From JADLHS01 sp049840435 (GTDB taxonomy: Bacteria > Verrucomicrobiota > Verrucomicrobiia > Limisphaerales > JADLHS01): a stretch of DNA of 64,000 nucleotides. The notes below the pieces were generated by a model, which worked only from the letters and a program-made list of their open reading frames with translations, did no database searches and was not told the DNA's origin. Location: NCBI GenBank assembly GCA_049840435.1, contig JASGKY010000024.1, positions 62,001 to 126,000 of the forward strand. Direction: 5' to 3'. The position numbers and the translations under genes were made by a program. Within the stretch, counting starts at the first letter, position 1, and every line of letters begins with the position of its first letter. This document shows positions 9,685 through 18,131 of this stretch, piece after piece.

Positions 9685-9796
9685 TACCCCATTCGCTTGC
9701 GCCAAAACGCGCGCTGTCTGTGGCCCAGTTGTGTCGCGCTGGCCGGCACGAGTTGAGCGCAACGGCTATTTTCCCTATAAATTCACACTTCGACGG

Positions 9797-9813
9797 TTGG
9801 CACGGCTACCGCT
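9797..9813 (+). promoter_or_regulatory. Candidate sigma-54 (-24/-12) promoter
   Basis: TTGGCACGGCTACCGCT fits the RpoN consensus YTGGCACG-N4-TTGCW in the -24 box exactly and keeps the GC of the -12 box, with the required ten bases between GG and GC. Transcription would begin near 9824, forty bases before the start of the zinc peptidase. A weaker element with the same GG-N10-GC spacing (CGGCACGAGTTGAGC) lies at 9744-9758. No enhancer-binding protein gene is in the window. Confidence 0.45.
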
Positions 9814-9863
9814 ATGCTGAGCGTGTTGGCTGCAAACTGCCAACCTGACGGAGAGACGAAGCT

Positions 9864-10550
9864 ATGATTTTTGATCCGCTATATCTGTTGTTCATGCTGC
9901 CGGCGACATTGGTCGGCATCTGGGCACAATTCAAACTCATGTCGGCGTACAATCGTTATAGTCGCGTGGGACTGGCCGCGCGCTTAAGCGGAGCGGAGGC
10001 GGCGCGGGTGATCCTGGATCGTGCGGGATTGCACCATGTGCCGGTCGAGGAAGTGCCCGGCCATCTAACGGATCACTATGATCCGTCGAAGCGGGCGTTG
10101 CGGTTGTCCTCAGAAAACTTTCACAGCCAATCGGTGGCGGCTGTAGGCGTCGCAGCGCACGAAGCGGGACACGCGCTGCAGCATCAGGTTGGTTATGCGC
10201 CCTTGCAACTCCGCGCGGCCATCGTGCCGATGACGCAGATTGCCAGCTATGCTTGGATCGTGCTGATCATGTTGGGAGTATTCCTCCACATGACGAAGCT
10301 GATCTATGTCGGCATCGGTGTGTTCAGCGTCGTGATGTTGTTCCAACTGGTGACGTTGCCGGTGGAGTTTGATGCCAGCAAGCGGGCCAAGCAACAGTTG
10401 CTCACTCTGGGTATCGTGCGTTCAGAGGAAAGCGCTGGCGTCAGCAAGGTGTTGAGTGCCGCGGCATTGACTTACGTGGCCGAATTGGTCGCTTCAGTCA
10501 TGCAGTTGCTCTATTATCTGAACCTGGCGCGCAGCAATGACCGGGATTAA
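9864..10550 (+). CDS. Membrane zinc metallopeptidase, YugP family
   Basis: 228 aa. N-terminal hydrophobic helix (LYLLFMLPATLVGIWAQF), then a soluble part with AAHEAGHAL (zinc ligands His99 and His103, catalytic Glu100) and, after two more transmembrane segments, LPVEFDASKRA, whose Glu is the likely third ligand. The N-terminal SARLSGAEAAR-type stretch (AARLSGAEAARVILDRAGL) and the C-terminal AALTYVAELVASV are typical of the YugP/DUF-type neutral zinc peptidases; substrates are unknown. Start ATG 9864 is preceded by GGAGAG. It is a single-gene unit, with a sigma-54-like site upstream and a convergent rsmE downstream. Confidence 0.9.
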   Translation: MIFDPLYLLFMLPATLVGIWAQFKLMSAYNRYSRVGLAARLSGAEAARVILDRAGLHHVPVEEVPGHLTDHYDPSKRALRLSSENFHSQSVAAVGVAAHEAGHALQHQVGYAPLQLRAAIVPMTQIASYAWIVLIMLGVFLHMTKLIYVGIGVFSVVMLFQLVTLPVEFDASKRAKQQLLTLGIVRSEESAGVSKVLSAAALTYVAELVASVMQLLYYLNLARSNDRD

Positions 10551-10562
10551 GTTTCCCGAATT

Positions 10563-11312
10563 TCAAGTGGCTGGCTGCAACTCATGGTTCAGCACGGATA
10601 GGCTATAGATGGCGGCTGTATCGCTGCGCAGCACTAGTTTGCCAAGCGAGATGGGCTGGGCGTGCTGATGAAGCAATTCCATTTCGGCGGGCGTGAAATC
10701 TCCTTCTGGCCCGATCCAGACACAAGCGCTGCTAGGCAGCCGATGGCTTTGTTGTTGAAACCGGCGGATGTGTTCGCGCGGATGCAGCCGTCCTTCGTGT
10801 AGCGATGCGACGAGTGGCAATTCAAACTGTTCCCCGCGTGCCAGAAAGTTTTTCAACGAAACCGGCGGGTCAATCTTCGTTAGCCACGGCGAGCCGCATT
10901 GCTTGATGGCTTCTAGCGCGACAGGGCGAAGTTTCTCCGCTTTGTCCACTGCTTCGCGTTCGTTGAGTTGCACGACGACGCGTTCGGAAAGGATGGGCAC
11001 GATGCGCGCTGCTCCAAGTTCGGTCGCCTTCTGCACGATGTAATCCATCGCCTTCGCCTTGGGAATGGCCTGGAGCAACGTGATCTGGCAGGGCAGGGGC
11101 GGGGTGAAGGTCTTTTGTTTAACGCTGAGGGTAACACTACGTTTGGTGACATCGCGCACTTCGCAATCGAACGTATGGCCCGCGCCATCTAGCACGACGA
11201 CGCTTTCGCCAGTCTCAATGCGCAAGACTCGTGTGGCGTGATGTGCTTCGTCCTCACTGAGCAGGATGATATTACCGCTGCACAGTTCGGGAGGAACGTA
11301 AAAGCGGTGCAT
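10563..11312 (-). CDS. rsmE: 16S rRNA m3U1498 methyltransferase
   Basis: 249 aa. SAM-dependent SPOUT methyltransferase that modifies U1498 of 16S rRNA. The N-terminal PUA-like part has HHATRVLRIETGE; the C-terminal knot has AMDYIVQKATELGAARIVPI, ALEAIKQCGSPWLTKI, WIGPEGDFTPAEMEL and LGKLVLRSDTAAI. The last motif normally reads LG-x-x-I-L-R-x-E-T-A; here Glu is Asp, a conservative change. Third gene after grpE and dnaJ, 14 bases from the dnaJ stop, so probably cotranscribed. The dnaJ-rsmE pairing is common in bacteria. Confidence 0.93.
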   Translation of the reverse strand: MHRFYVPPELCSGNIILLSEDEAHHATRVLRIETGESVVVLDGAGHTFDCEVRDVTKRSVTLSVKQKTFTPPLPCQITLLQAIPKAKAMDYIVQKATELGAARIVPILSERVVVQLNEREAVDKAEKLRPVALEAIKQCGSPWLTKIDPPVSLKNFLARGEQFELPLVASLHEGRLHPREHIRRFQQQSHRLPSSACVWIGPEGDFTPAEMELLHQHAQPISLGKLVLRSDTAAIYSLSVLNHELQPAT

Positions 11313-11326
11313 GAGCTTCAGCGGTT

Positions 11327-12481
11327 TCAGCGGAACAGCCGCTTGGCTTTCTCAAAGAAGCTGGCGCTGATGGGGTTTACCTTCTCATCACAGGAAGCGG
11401 CGAATTCCTGCAGCTTGGCTTTCTGCGCGCTGGTCAAATGCGTGGGGACTTCCACGTTGATGCGGACGTGCAGATCGCCGTGACCGTAGCCTTGCAGGTT
11501 TTTCACGCCGCGACCCTTCAAGCGGAACAAGGTGCCGGGTTGCGTGCCGGCAGGAATCTTGATGGTGGCTTTTTCCGCGAGCGTGGGCACTTGCATTTCC
11601 GTGCCGAGCGCCGCTTGGACGAAACTGATCGGCACTTCGCAGAGCAGGTCGTCACCTTCGCGTTGGAAGATGTCGTGTGCCTTGACGTGCAGGACGACGT
11701 AAAGATCGCCCGCTGGCCCGCCGCGCAAGCCGCTTTCGCCGTTGCCGGAAGAGCGTAGGCGTGAACCCGTGTCCACCCCGGCGGGAATGCGCAACGTGAT
11801 CTTGCTCGTGCGATCTTTGCGACCGGAGCCGCTGCAACTACGGCACGGCTTCTCGATGACACGCCCCGCGCCCTGGCATTTCGGACAGGTCTGCGCGATG
11901 CTGAAAATGCCGCGTGACGTGATGACCTGGCCGCGCCCGTTGCAAGTGTCGCAGGTGCGCGTCTTTGAACCAGGCTCACTGCCCGAGCCGTTGCAAGTGT
12001 CGCACTTGTCCGGCTTGGTGACGGATATTTCCTTTTCGCAACCGAGTGCCGCTTCCTCGAAGGTGATCTCCAGATCGTAGCGCAGATCATTGCCGCGTTG
12101 CGGAGCGGAAGGGTCTTGTCGTCCACCGCCGCCACCGAAGAATTGCTCAAAGATGCTGCCGCCGCCTTCGCCGCCGAAGACGTCGCGGAAAATATCGAAC
12201 GGATCGTGGAAGCCGCCACCACCGCCCGCGCCACTGCGCCCGGCCCGGGCGCGCGGATCAAAGGCCGCGTGGCCGTATTGATCGTAGGCAGCGCGTTTCT
12301 GGGGATCGCTTAAAGCCTCGTAGGCTTCGCCGAGTTCCTTGAATTTTTCCTCGGCGGTTTTGTCGCCGGGATTTTTGTCCGGGTGATATTTGACCGCGAG
12401 CCGGCGATAGGACTTCTTGATGCCCTCGGCGGTTTCTTCCCGGGTGACTTCCAGAATTTCGTAATAATCGCGCTTGGCCAT
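11327..12481 (-). CDS. dnaJ: Chaperone protein DnaJ, full-length type I
   Basis: 384 aa. Hsp40 co-chaperone that stimulates DnaK ATPase and delivers unfolded clients. J domain at 1-70 with HPD in KYHPDKNPGD; a Gly/Phe-rich linker (~75-125) with repeated GGGG; the zinc-finger domain (~140-215) with all four C-x-x-C-x-G-x-G repeats (CDTCNGSG, CDTCNGRG, CPKCQGAG, CRSCSGSG); then the two client-binding beta domains. Between grpE and rsmE on the same strand; dnaK itself is not in the window. A second DnaJ-like gene with a reduced zinc centre begins at 63030. Confidence 0.97.
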   Translation of the reverse strand: MAKRDYYEILEVTREETAEGIKKSYRRLAVKYHPDKNPGDKTAEEKFKELGEAYEALSDPQKRAAYDQYGHAAFDPRARAGRSGAGGGGGFHDPFDIFRDVFGGEGGGSIFEQFFGGGGGRQDPSAPQRGNDLRYDLEITFEEAALGCEKEISVTKPDKCDTCNGSGSEPGSKTRTCDTCNGRGQVITSRGIFSIAQTCPKCQGAGRVIEKPCRSCSGSGRKDRTSKITLRIPAGVDTGSRLRSSGNGESGLRGGPAGDLYVVLHVKAHDIFQREGDDLLCEVPISFVQAALGTEMQVPTLAEKATIKIPAGTQPGTLFRLKGRGVKNLQGYGHGDLHVRINVEVPTHLTSAQKAKLQEFAASCDEKVNPISASFFEKAKRLFR

Positions 12482-12514
12482 CGGAGGGACTTTCGCTTCT
12501 GATTCGGAGCGGGT

Positions 12515-13093
12515 TTAAGATTTCTTGGCGACGATCACGGTCGCGGGACGGAGTAATCGCTCGCGCAGTTTGTAACCTTTGCGCAATTGTTGCAGCACGT
12601 GACCTTCGGGTACATCGGCGGATTCCTGTTGCGACACGGCTTCGTGAATGTTCGGGTCAAAGGGCTTGCCGGTGGCGTCCACTTCTTCGAGACCCGCATC
12701 GGTCAATGTGCTCTTGAGTTGCGAATGAATCATGGCCACGCCGTCGCGCACAGATTTGATATCGGTGCTGGAATTATTCTGGGCGGCGGCGATGGCCATC
12801 TCGAAATTATCGAGCACCGGGATGACTTTTTGCAGCAGGCTTTCCGTGGCGTATTTGATGGCGTCTTGTTTTTCGCGCGCGGCGCGCTTTTTGAAATTAT
12901 CGAAGTCTGCCGTGGTGCGAAGCAGGCGATCCCAGTTTTCATGGGCTTTGGCGGCGCGGGTCTGCAAGTCGGTGATCTGTTCCGGAGTGAGCGCGGGGTG
13001 TTCCGTGACCGGCGCGGGGTCTGGGGTGGCCGCAGCCGTCGGGGCGGCTTCGGCGGCGGGCACAACTGGTTCTTGTTCTTCGGTCTTTTTCAT
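12515..13093 (-). CDS. grpE: Nucleotide exchange factor GrpE
   Basis: 192 aa from ATG 13093 (MKKTEEQEPV); the longer frame from 13162 would add an unlikely cysteine-containing leader. Acts as a homodimer that releases ADP from DnaK. Acidic/Ala-Pro-rich N-terminus (~1-45), the dimer helix with ENWDRLLRTTADFDNFKKRA, VIPVLDNFEMAI, and the beta domain with GKPFDPNIHEAVSQQESAD and GYKLRERLLRPATVIVAK. First gene of grpE-dnaJ-rsmE. No CIRCE element (TTAGCACTC-N9-GAGTGCTAA) is visible upstream, so HrcA control is not indicated. Confidence 0.95.
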   Translation of the reverse strand: MKKTEEQEPVVPAAEAAPTAAATPDPAPVTEHPALTPEQITDLQTRAAKAHENWDRLLRTTADFDNFKKRAAREKQDAIKYATESLLQKVIPVLDNFEMAIAAAQNNSSTDIKSVRDGVAMIHSQLKSTLTDAGLEEVDATGKPFDPNIHEAVSQQESADVPEGHVLQQLRKGYKLRERLLRPATVIVAKKS

Positions 13094-13290
13094 TCGGGAC
13101 AAACAACTCTTAACGTAATCAATCAAGGACGCGCAGTTTAGCGGAACGGGAGCATGGCGCAACTGGGATTGTCCGACGGCAGTGCCTAAAATTCCCGTTG
13201 TTTTGCCGGATTCGCAAGGCAGTCCGGCTCGACAGTGGATGGCTTTGGCGGAAGACTGAAGAACCTGTTTCCCATTACGTCGAACAAACC

Positions 13291-15885
13291 ATGAAAGCCA
13301 TGCTGCGATACGTTGTCGTCTCGATTTTGTGCCTGAGCGCCAGTTGGAAAGCCACCGCTGCGCCGACCAGCGATGAAGCCCGCAGGAATTACCTTGGCCT
13401 CACACCGCTCGAATGGTCCGTGGCCCTGGCGGATTCCGAGACCGGGCGCTTGGGCGACAAACGAGCGTGGCGCGAAGGGCGGAAAGTGAAGTGGGATTAC
13501 ACCGCTGGTTTGTTCACGTTGTCGTTGCTCAAGTTAAACCAGCACGTGCCGGACGCGAAGATCGTCGAGTTCAGCAAGGACACCATCGGTTCGTTCATCA
13601 AGCCGGACGGTGGCATCCAAGGTTACCAACTCGAGGAATACAACATCGATAACATCGCACCGGGCAAGACGGTCATCGCGCTCTATGAACTCACGAAAGA
13701 GGAGCGTTACAAAAAATGCGCTGACCTGCTCCGGAAACAACTAGAGACGCATCCGCGCACGAGCGAAGGTGGCTTCTGGCACAAACAGCGGTATCCCTCG
13801 CAGATGTGGCTCGACGGCCTGTTCATGGGCGCGCCGTTTTATGCGGAGTATGCGTTGCGCTACGACGCGGCCCGGTCGGCGGGTGATTATGAGGATGTGT
13901 TGAAGCAATTCCGGTTGATCGATGCGCATCTTTTTGAGCCGAGGACAGGTTTGTATTATCACGGTTGGGATGAGAAACGTGAGCAGGACTGGGCGAATCG
14001 TACCACCGGCACGTCGTCGAATTATTGGGGCCGCGGTCTCGGTTGGTATGCGATGGCCTGCGTGGACGTGCTGGATTTTCTGCCGCGCAATCATCCGGGG
14101 CGCCCCGAGTTGATTAAGACGCTCAATCAGGTGTGCGAAGGTATCGTCAAATGGCAGGACAAAGGCAGCGGACTTTGGTGGCAGGTCTTGGATCAGGGCG
14201 GGCGCGAGAAGAATTATCTCGAAGCGACGGCGGCCACCATGTTCGTCTATGCGATGGCCAAGGGGGTGAATGAAGGCTATCTCGACCGCGCCCTTTACAC
14301 GTCGGCTATTGAGCGTGGTTACAAAGGGATTTTGCAACGTCTGATCAAGCGAAGCGACAGTGGCGAGGTGACTCTCACGCAATGCTGTTCCGTAGCGGGG
14401 CTTGGTTACGGTCGCGACGGTTCATATGAATATTATATGCGTGAGCCGATTGTGGACAACGACCTCAAAGGCGTCGGGCCGTTCGTGCTGGCGGGCATCG
14501 AACTCCAGAAGTTGAACAATCTCCCAATGACGGTCGAAAAGCGCGACGGCACTGCTGGGGCGACTCCGGCTAAAACCAGCAGCAAGGGATGGGAGCAAGC
14601 TGCGGTTATCCTCGCCCGTATCAAAGCGCCTGTCTTTCCCGACCGTGAGTTTCCCATTACCAAGTTCGGTGCGGCGGCGGACGGTAATTCCGACGCCAGC
14701 AAAGCCATCGCTCAGGCCATCGCCGCCTGTCATCAAGCCGGTGGCGGCAGCGTGATTGTTCCAGCGGGTGAATATCTTACCGGTCTGATCCAGTTGAAGA
14801 GCGGCGTGAATCTCCATCTTGATCACGGTGCGACCCTGAAGTTCAAGACTGATCCCAAGGCGTATCTGCCGGCGGTGCGTTCATGGTTTGAGGGCATGGA
14901 GTGTTACAACTATTCGCCGCTTATCTACGCCTACGAGGCGCAAAACATCGCCATCACCGGCGAAGGCACGCTGGATGGGCAGGCGGACGAGACCAACTGG
15001 TGGTCGTGGAAGGGGAAGAAGGATTACGGCTGGAAAGACGGCATGCCGCAGCAGAAGGCTGCGCGAGATCGCCTCGGCAAAATGGTGGAGGCGGGCACGC
15101 CTGTGAAGGAACGTCAATTCGGCGAAGGCGACTATCTCCGGCCCAGTTTTGTTGAACCGTTCCGGTGTCAGAATGTGTTGATCGAGGGCGTGCGTATCGT
15201 GCGTTCCCCGATGTGGGAATTGCATCCCGTCCTGAGCACCAACGTCATTGTGCGCGGCATCCGTATCGAAACCCACGGCCCAAACAACGACGGCTGTGAC
15301 CCAGAGGCCTGCCGCGATGTGTTGATCGAGGATTGTGTCTTTGACACGGGCGACGATTGCATCGCCATCAAGTCCGGGCGGAACAACGACGGTCGCCGGA
15401 TCGGCATTCCTACCGAGAATGTGGTCATCCGCCGTTGCAACATGAAAGAAGGCCATGGTGGTGTGACCATCGGCAGCGAGATTTCCGGGGGCTGCCGTAA
15501 TGTGTTTGTGGAGGATTGCACCATGGACAGTCCGAATCTGGATCGGGCGATTCGTTTCAAATCCAACGCTGTACGCGGGGGAGTCGTGGAAAACATTTTC
15601 ATCCGTAACGTCAAGGTCGGCACGGTGGGCGATGCCGCATTGCAGATTGATTTCCTTTATGAAGAAGGCGCGAAAGGTCCGCATCAGCCAGTCGTTCGTA
15701 ATCTGCTGATTGAAAATCTAACCGTGGCCAACGCCAAACGCGTGCTCGATGTAAAGGGATTCTCCGGCGCCGAGATCAGCAATGTGCGGATCCGTGGCTC
15801 GGTTTTCCAAGGCATCACCAAGGAGGATGCAGTGATAGAAGCGGACGTGAAACTGGAGGAATGCATTGTGGTCCGAAAGAGATGA
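13291..15885 (+). CDS. Secreted pectinase fusion: GH105 unsaturated rhamnogalacturonyl hydrolase + GH28 polygalacturonase
   Basis: 864 aa from ATG 13291 (MKAMLRYVVV), with a signal peptide ending near ATA-A/PTSDEA (~residue 24). Residues ~35-430 form an (alpha/alpha)6 GH88/GH105 domain with the catalytic aspartate in MWLDGLFMGAPFY (Asp175), which removes unsaturated galacturonate from rhamnogalacturonan oligomers. Residues ~460-850 form a GH28 right-handed beta-helix beginning FPITKFGAAADG, with all catalytic motifs: NND (665-667), DTGDD (685-689), GHGG (721-724) and RFK (755-757). Linking an endo/exo galacturonase to an unsaturated-sugar hydrolase suggests sequential pectin attack, but unsaturated ends come from lyases, and no lyase gene is nearby. 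Divergent from grpE. Confidence 0.92.
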   Translation: MKAMLRYVVVSILCLSASWKATAAPTSDEARRNYLGLTPLEWSVALADSETGRLGDKRAWREGRKVKWDYTAGLFTLSLLKLNQHVPDAKIVEFSKDTIGSFIKPDGGIQGYQLEEYNIDNIAPGKTVIALYELTKEERYKKCADLLRKQLETHPRTSEGGFWHKQRYPSQMWLDGLFMGAPFYAEYALRYDAARSAGDYEDVLKQFRLIDAHLFEPRTGLYYHGWDEKREQDWANRTTGTSSNYWGRGLGWYAMACVDVLDFLPRNHPGRPELIKTLNQVCEGIVKWQDKGSGLWWQVLDQGGREKNYLEATAATMFVYAMAKGVNEGYLDRALYTSAIERGYKGILQRLIKRSDSGEVTLTQCCSVAGLGYGRDGSYEYYMREPIVDNDLKGVGPFVLAGIELQKLNNLPMTVEKRDGTAGATPAKTSSKGWEQAAVILARIKAPVFPDREFPITKFGAAADGNSDASKAIAQAIAACHQAGGGSVIVPAGEYLTGLIQLKSGVNLHLDHGATLKFKTDPKAYLPAVRSWFEGMECYNYSPLIYAYEAQNIAITGEGTLDGQADETNWWSWKGKKDYGWKDGMPQQKAARDRLGKMVEAGTPVKERQFGEGDYLRPSFVEPFRCQNVLIEGVRIVRSPMWELHPVLSTNVIVRGIRIETHGPNNDGCDPEACRDVLIEDCVFDTGDDCIAIKSGRNNDGRRIGIPTENVVIRRCNMKEGHGGVTIGSEISGGCRNVFVEDCTMDSPNLDRAIRFKSNAVRGGVVENIFIRNVKVGTVGDAALQIDFLYEEGAKGPHQPVVRNLLIENLTVANAKRVLDVKGFSGAEISNVRIRGSVFQGITKEDAVIEADVKLEECIVVRKR

Positions 15886-16180
15886 CGCCCTGCCGGCAAC
15901 CTATACTTTGAGATAACTTCCTTTCGCGCAGATTTTTGGTTTCATGACGCGCGTCCGATTTTTGTCGGTCCTCAGAAGCCGTATGTTCAAAAATCAGACG
16001 ATGCGTGTTTACACAGATTTTATCATTACCATCAATGTTGCTTCAAATCCGCTCGCGATTTCGCGGCTGGTCAGAAGACTTTTATTTCCTCTGTAAAATA
16101 ATTCTTTGGCTGGCACGGCTCGTGTTCATGTCGCTGCCAACTAAAACCTTGCTCCCAGTTCGATTACGGGAAAAAACGGC
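15886..16180. other. Intergenic region with sigma-54-like half site
   Basis: 295 bases with no coding potential. CTGGCACGGCTCGTGTT at 16110-16126 has a perfect -24 box (CTGGCACG) but GT where the -12 box needs GC. It could still drive the gene at 16181. No terminator hairpin was found after the pectinase gene. Confidence 0.35.
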
Positions 16181-16501
16181 ATGAACACATTGTCACGAGT
16201 CCATAGTCGGGCGAATGAAACCGCTCCACACGATCAAGTGCGTGTCACAGTCGCCCTGGCCGGGAAGAAAAGTTATCACGGCAACTTTTTGCCGGTGGAA
16301 ACTCTTTATCAGGTCAAGATGCAGGCGTTACATCATTTCCGCATTCCGCTTGGGGCTGCGGCGCAATACGCATTGCGTTACAAGGGCGGCGATCCTTCCG
16401 ATGGGGTAAAGCTTTTGCGCTTGGGCCAGAACGAACTGAACTTCACCTTGTTGGCACAAACCACCACCAGCCGGTTTGGCGAGACGCTCTTTTTACGTTA
16501 A
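16181..16501 (+). CDS. Hypothetical protein, possible ubiquitin-like beta-grasp fold
   Basis: 106 aa with no signal peptide or membrane segment. The core (residues ~20-90) has the order strand (VRVTVALAGKKSYHGNF), helix (ETLYQVKMQALHHFRI), strand (YALRYKGGDP), then short strands (VKLLRLGQNELNFTLL), which recalls ubiquitin-like and multiubiquitin domains; I see no di-glycine C-terminus, so conjugation is not indicated. Its TAA overlaps the stop of the convergent gene at 16498. The 295 bases upstream hold no gene; at 16110-16126 is a sigma-54-like -24 box with a poor -12 box. Function unknown. Confidence 0.55.
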   Translation: MNTLSRVHSRANETAPHDQVRVTVALAGKKSYHGNFLPVETLYQVKMQALHHFRIPLGAAAQYALRYKGGDPSDGVKLLRLGQNELNFTLLAQTTTSRFGETLFLR

Positions 16502-17199
16502 AATCCGGAGATAATCCGCCATTGTCCGTCAAATTGCTTGAACAACATCTTCGAAACAGCTGAATCATCGTTCGGGATGATTTGAACGGTTAGCGCGACT
16601 GTGCCGTCATCCTGTTGTTTACGATCCGTGACCTGCAATCCGGGGACGACGCCCGCCTCTTTCCAGAATTCGTCAGTTGAACCCTCCCGTTCCAACCGAG
16701 TCGCCATCTGCTTGGCCTCCTCTGGGCCAAAGAATTTCATTACGGTCGGCAAATCGCGATGTTCAATGCCCCAAAGGAAAGATTGCAAAGCATCCTCAGG
16801 TGAGTTGAAGCCCAGATTCTTCGCTTCGGCACGGCGAAGGTAGCCTGCCGGCAACATCCCGCTTCCTGAACGGCCGGCGGGTTTGGTTGCTATTTCCGTC
16901 TGCAACCGTTTGTTCTCTGCACGTACGCTCGCCAGCTCCTGTTTGCGCCGTTCCAACTGACCGACCTGACTCCGCAGCCGGAGCAATTCCAAGGGTGGTC
17001 CGGAGTACGAAGCGGAGGCGGTCGGTGCTGGAGCGGCGATCTCCGGCGTAGTATTGGTGGGCAAGGCTTCGACCTGCGATTGTAACTCCTGTGCTTCGTG
17101 ACGTAATTTGTGCAGTTGCTGGCGTTGTTTTCCCACCACGGCCACCGTTGTGACCAGCAATCCAATGCTGACAATGATAAGCAAGACGCGCGGTTTCAT
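16498..17199 (-). CDS. Membrane-anchored coiled-coil protein, third gene of the ECF operon
   Basis: 233 aa. Start ATG 17199 (MKPRVLLIIVSIGLLV) overlaps the stop of the preceding gene as ATGA; the long in-frame extension to 17466 would lie inside that gene. One N-terminal transmembrane helix, a coiled coil (~25-110) rich in Gln/Glu/Leu/Arg, then a C-terminal domain (~130-233) with EDALQSFLWGIEHRDLPTV, VPGLQVTDRKQQDDG and FKQFDGQWRIISGF. That end looks like an NTF2/SnoaL-like fold, a guess from pattern only. Coupling to an ECF sigma factor two genes upstream suggests a periplasmic part in its signalling. Confidence 0.75.
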   Translation of the reverse strand: MKPRVLLIIVSIGLLVTTVAVVGKQRQQLHKLRHEAQELQSQVEALPTNTTPEIAAPAPTASASYSGPPLELLRLRSQVGQLERRKQELASVRAENKRLQTEIATKPAGRSGSGMLPAGYLRRAEAKNLGFNSPEDALQSFLWGIEHRDLPTVMKFFGPEEAKQMATRLEREGSTDEFWKEAGVVPGLQVTDRKQQDDGTVALTVQIIPNDDSAVSKMLFKQFDGQWRIISGF

Positions 17200-18131
17200 G
17201 GCTGGGCGGGGGAGAAAGTGGCTTTCAGCTCCAGAAAAAACTTTCCGTCCCGTTCCGTCACGCAGTCTTCGTAACGGCGCGTGGAAAAATTTTGCACGCT
17301 GCCGTCGCAGAGTCCGAAAATGTTGTGGGCGGGACAATAGGTGAGAATCCGCTGTGGTTCGTGGTCTGCGTTGGTCACTCCTGCGGCAAGGTATTGATAA
17401 CTCGAAGCCGTCGTGGCGAATTCGGCCCAGGTTTTTACGGACGGTTGATTCGTGTTGCCGGGGCAAAATAGAATCTTCGGCGTGCTCAACTCATTGCTCA
17501 TGGAAAGAAAATCCGGCGCGGTGACTTGCTGGTGTTCCATCATCCATATCCTCACGGCTAGTCCAACCTGCTTCAGATTGTTTATGCAAGCGACGGTTTG
17601 AGCGCGGTTTTTTGCTTCGCTGAGTGCGTCCAGTTCCTGCTGATTCAACCCGCTTGAGGCTGCCAACTGCAGCCGCAAACCGTCGTTGGCTTTGGACAAC
17701 GCTTCCAACTGCCCAATTTCTGTTGTGAGCGCTGCTACCCGTTGCTGCAGGCGTGCCAATTCATCGGCTTCCGAGGCTGTGGACGAAACAGTATTAGCCG
17801 CAAGCAGAGAGTGGGGCTTTTCGGGCGTGACATTGGTCGTGGCTGAAATTGTGGCGTTCAACTCCCGGACGGTTTCCTGAAGCGTGGTGACTTCTTTTTG
17901 TTGCATGGCGATCACGGCCGCAAAGGCGAGCGAAGCGCCAGCCGGAGCCAACGCCGGCCACCAGCGCTTCCACCACGTCTGTGTCTGGAATGAACTGCCG
18001 CCTTGCAGCGAGGCCGTCGTTGTTTGCGGGTCTTGGATCTGGCCGATCAACTTGTCTTTCAAGCCGGCCGGTGCAGTCGGGCGGGGCGCGCGCCGGAGCA
18101 ATGCTTCGATTTGCGCTTCGGTGGTTTTCAT
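17196..18131 (-). CDS. Putative anti-sigma membrane protein with pseudopilin-like C-terminal domain
   Basis: 311 aa. A short cytoplasmic N-terminus (residues ~1-65, IEALLRRAPRPTAPAGLKDK) of the kind seen in anti-sigma factors, a transmembrane segment (WWPALAPAGASLAFAAVIAM, ~55-75), a coiled coil (~80-165), then a C-terminal domain with RAQTVACINNLKQVGLAVRI, ILFCPGNTNQP, SSYQYLAAG and YCPAHN...DGSVQNF. Those elements match the soluble portion of DUF1559/T2SS-like pseudopilins (C-x-N-N-L-K-Q-x-G-L-A, paired C-P, D-G-S-V), but the prepilin leader is replaced by the anti-sigma-like segment. Start and stop both overlap neighbours by ATGA (18128-18131, 17196-17199), so the three genes are one tightly coupled unit. 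Likely restrains the sigma factor at 18128; untested. Confidence 0.78.
   Translation of the reverse strand: MKTTEAQIEALLRRAPRPTAPAGLKDKLIGQIQDPQTTTASLQGGSSFQTQTWWKRWWPALAPAGASLAFAAVIAMQQKEVTTLQETVRELNATISATTNVTPEKPHSLLAANTVSSTASEADELARLQQRVAALTTEIGQLEALSKANDGLRLQLAASSGLNQQELDALSEAKNRAQTVACINNLKQVGLAVRIWMMEHQQVTAPDFLSMSNELSTPKILFCPGNTNQPSVKTWAEFATTASSYQYLAAGVTNADHEPQRILTYCPAHNIFGLCDGSVQNFSTRRYEDCVTERDGKFFLELKATFSPAQP

Noticed and set aside
13094..13290. Possible CIRCE heat-shock operator upstream of grpE
   Set aside because: No TTAGCACTC-N9-GAGTGCTAA or close variant is present on either strand of the gap.
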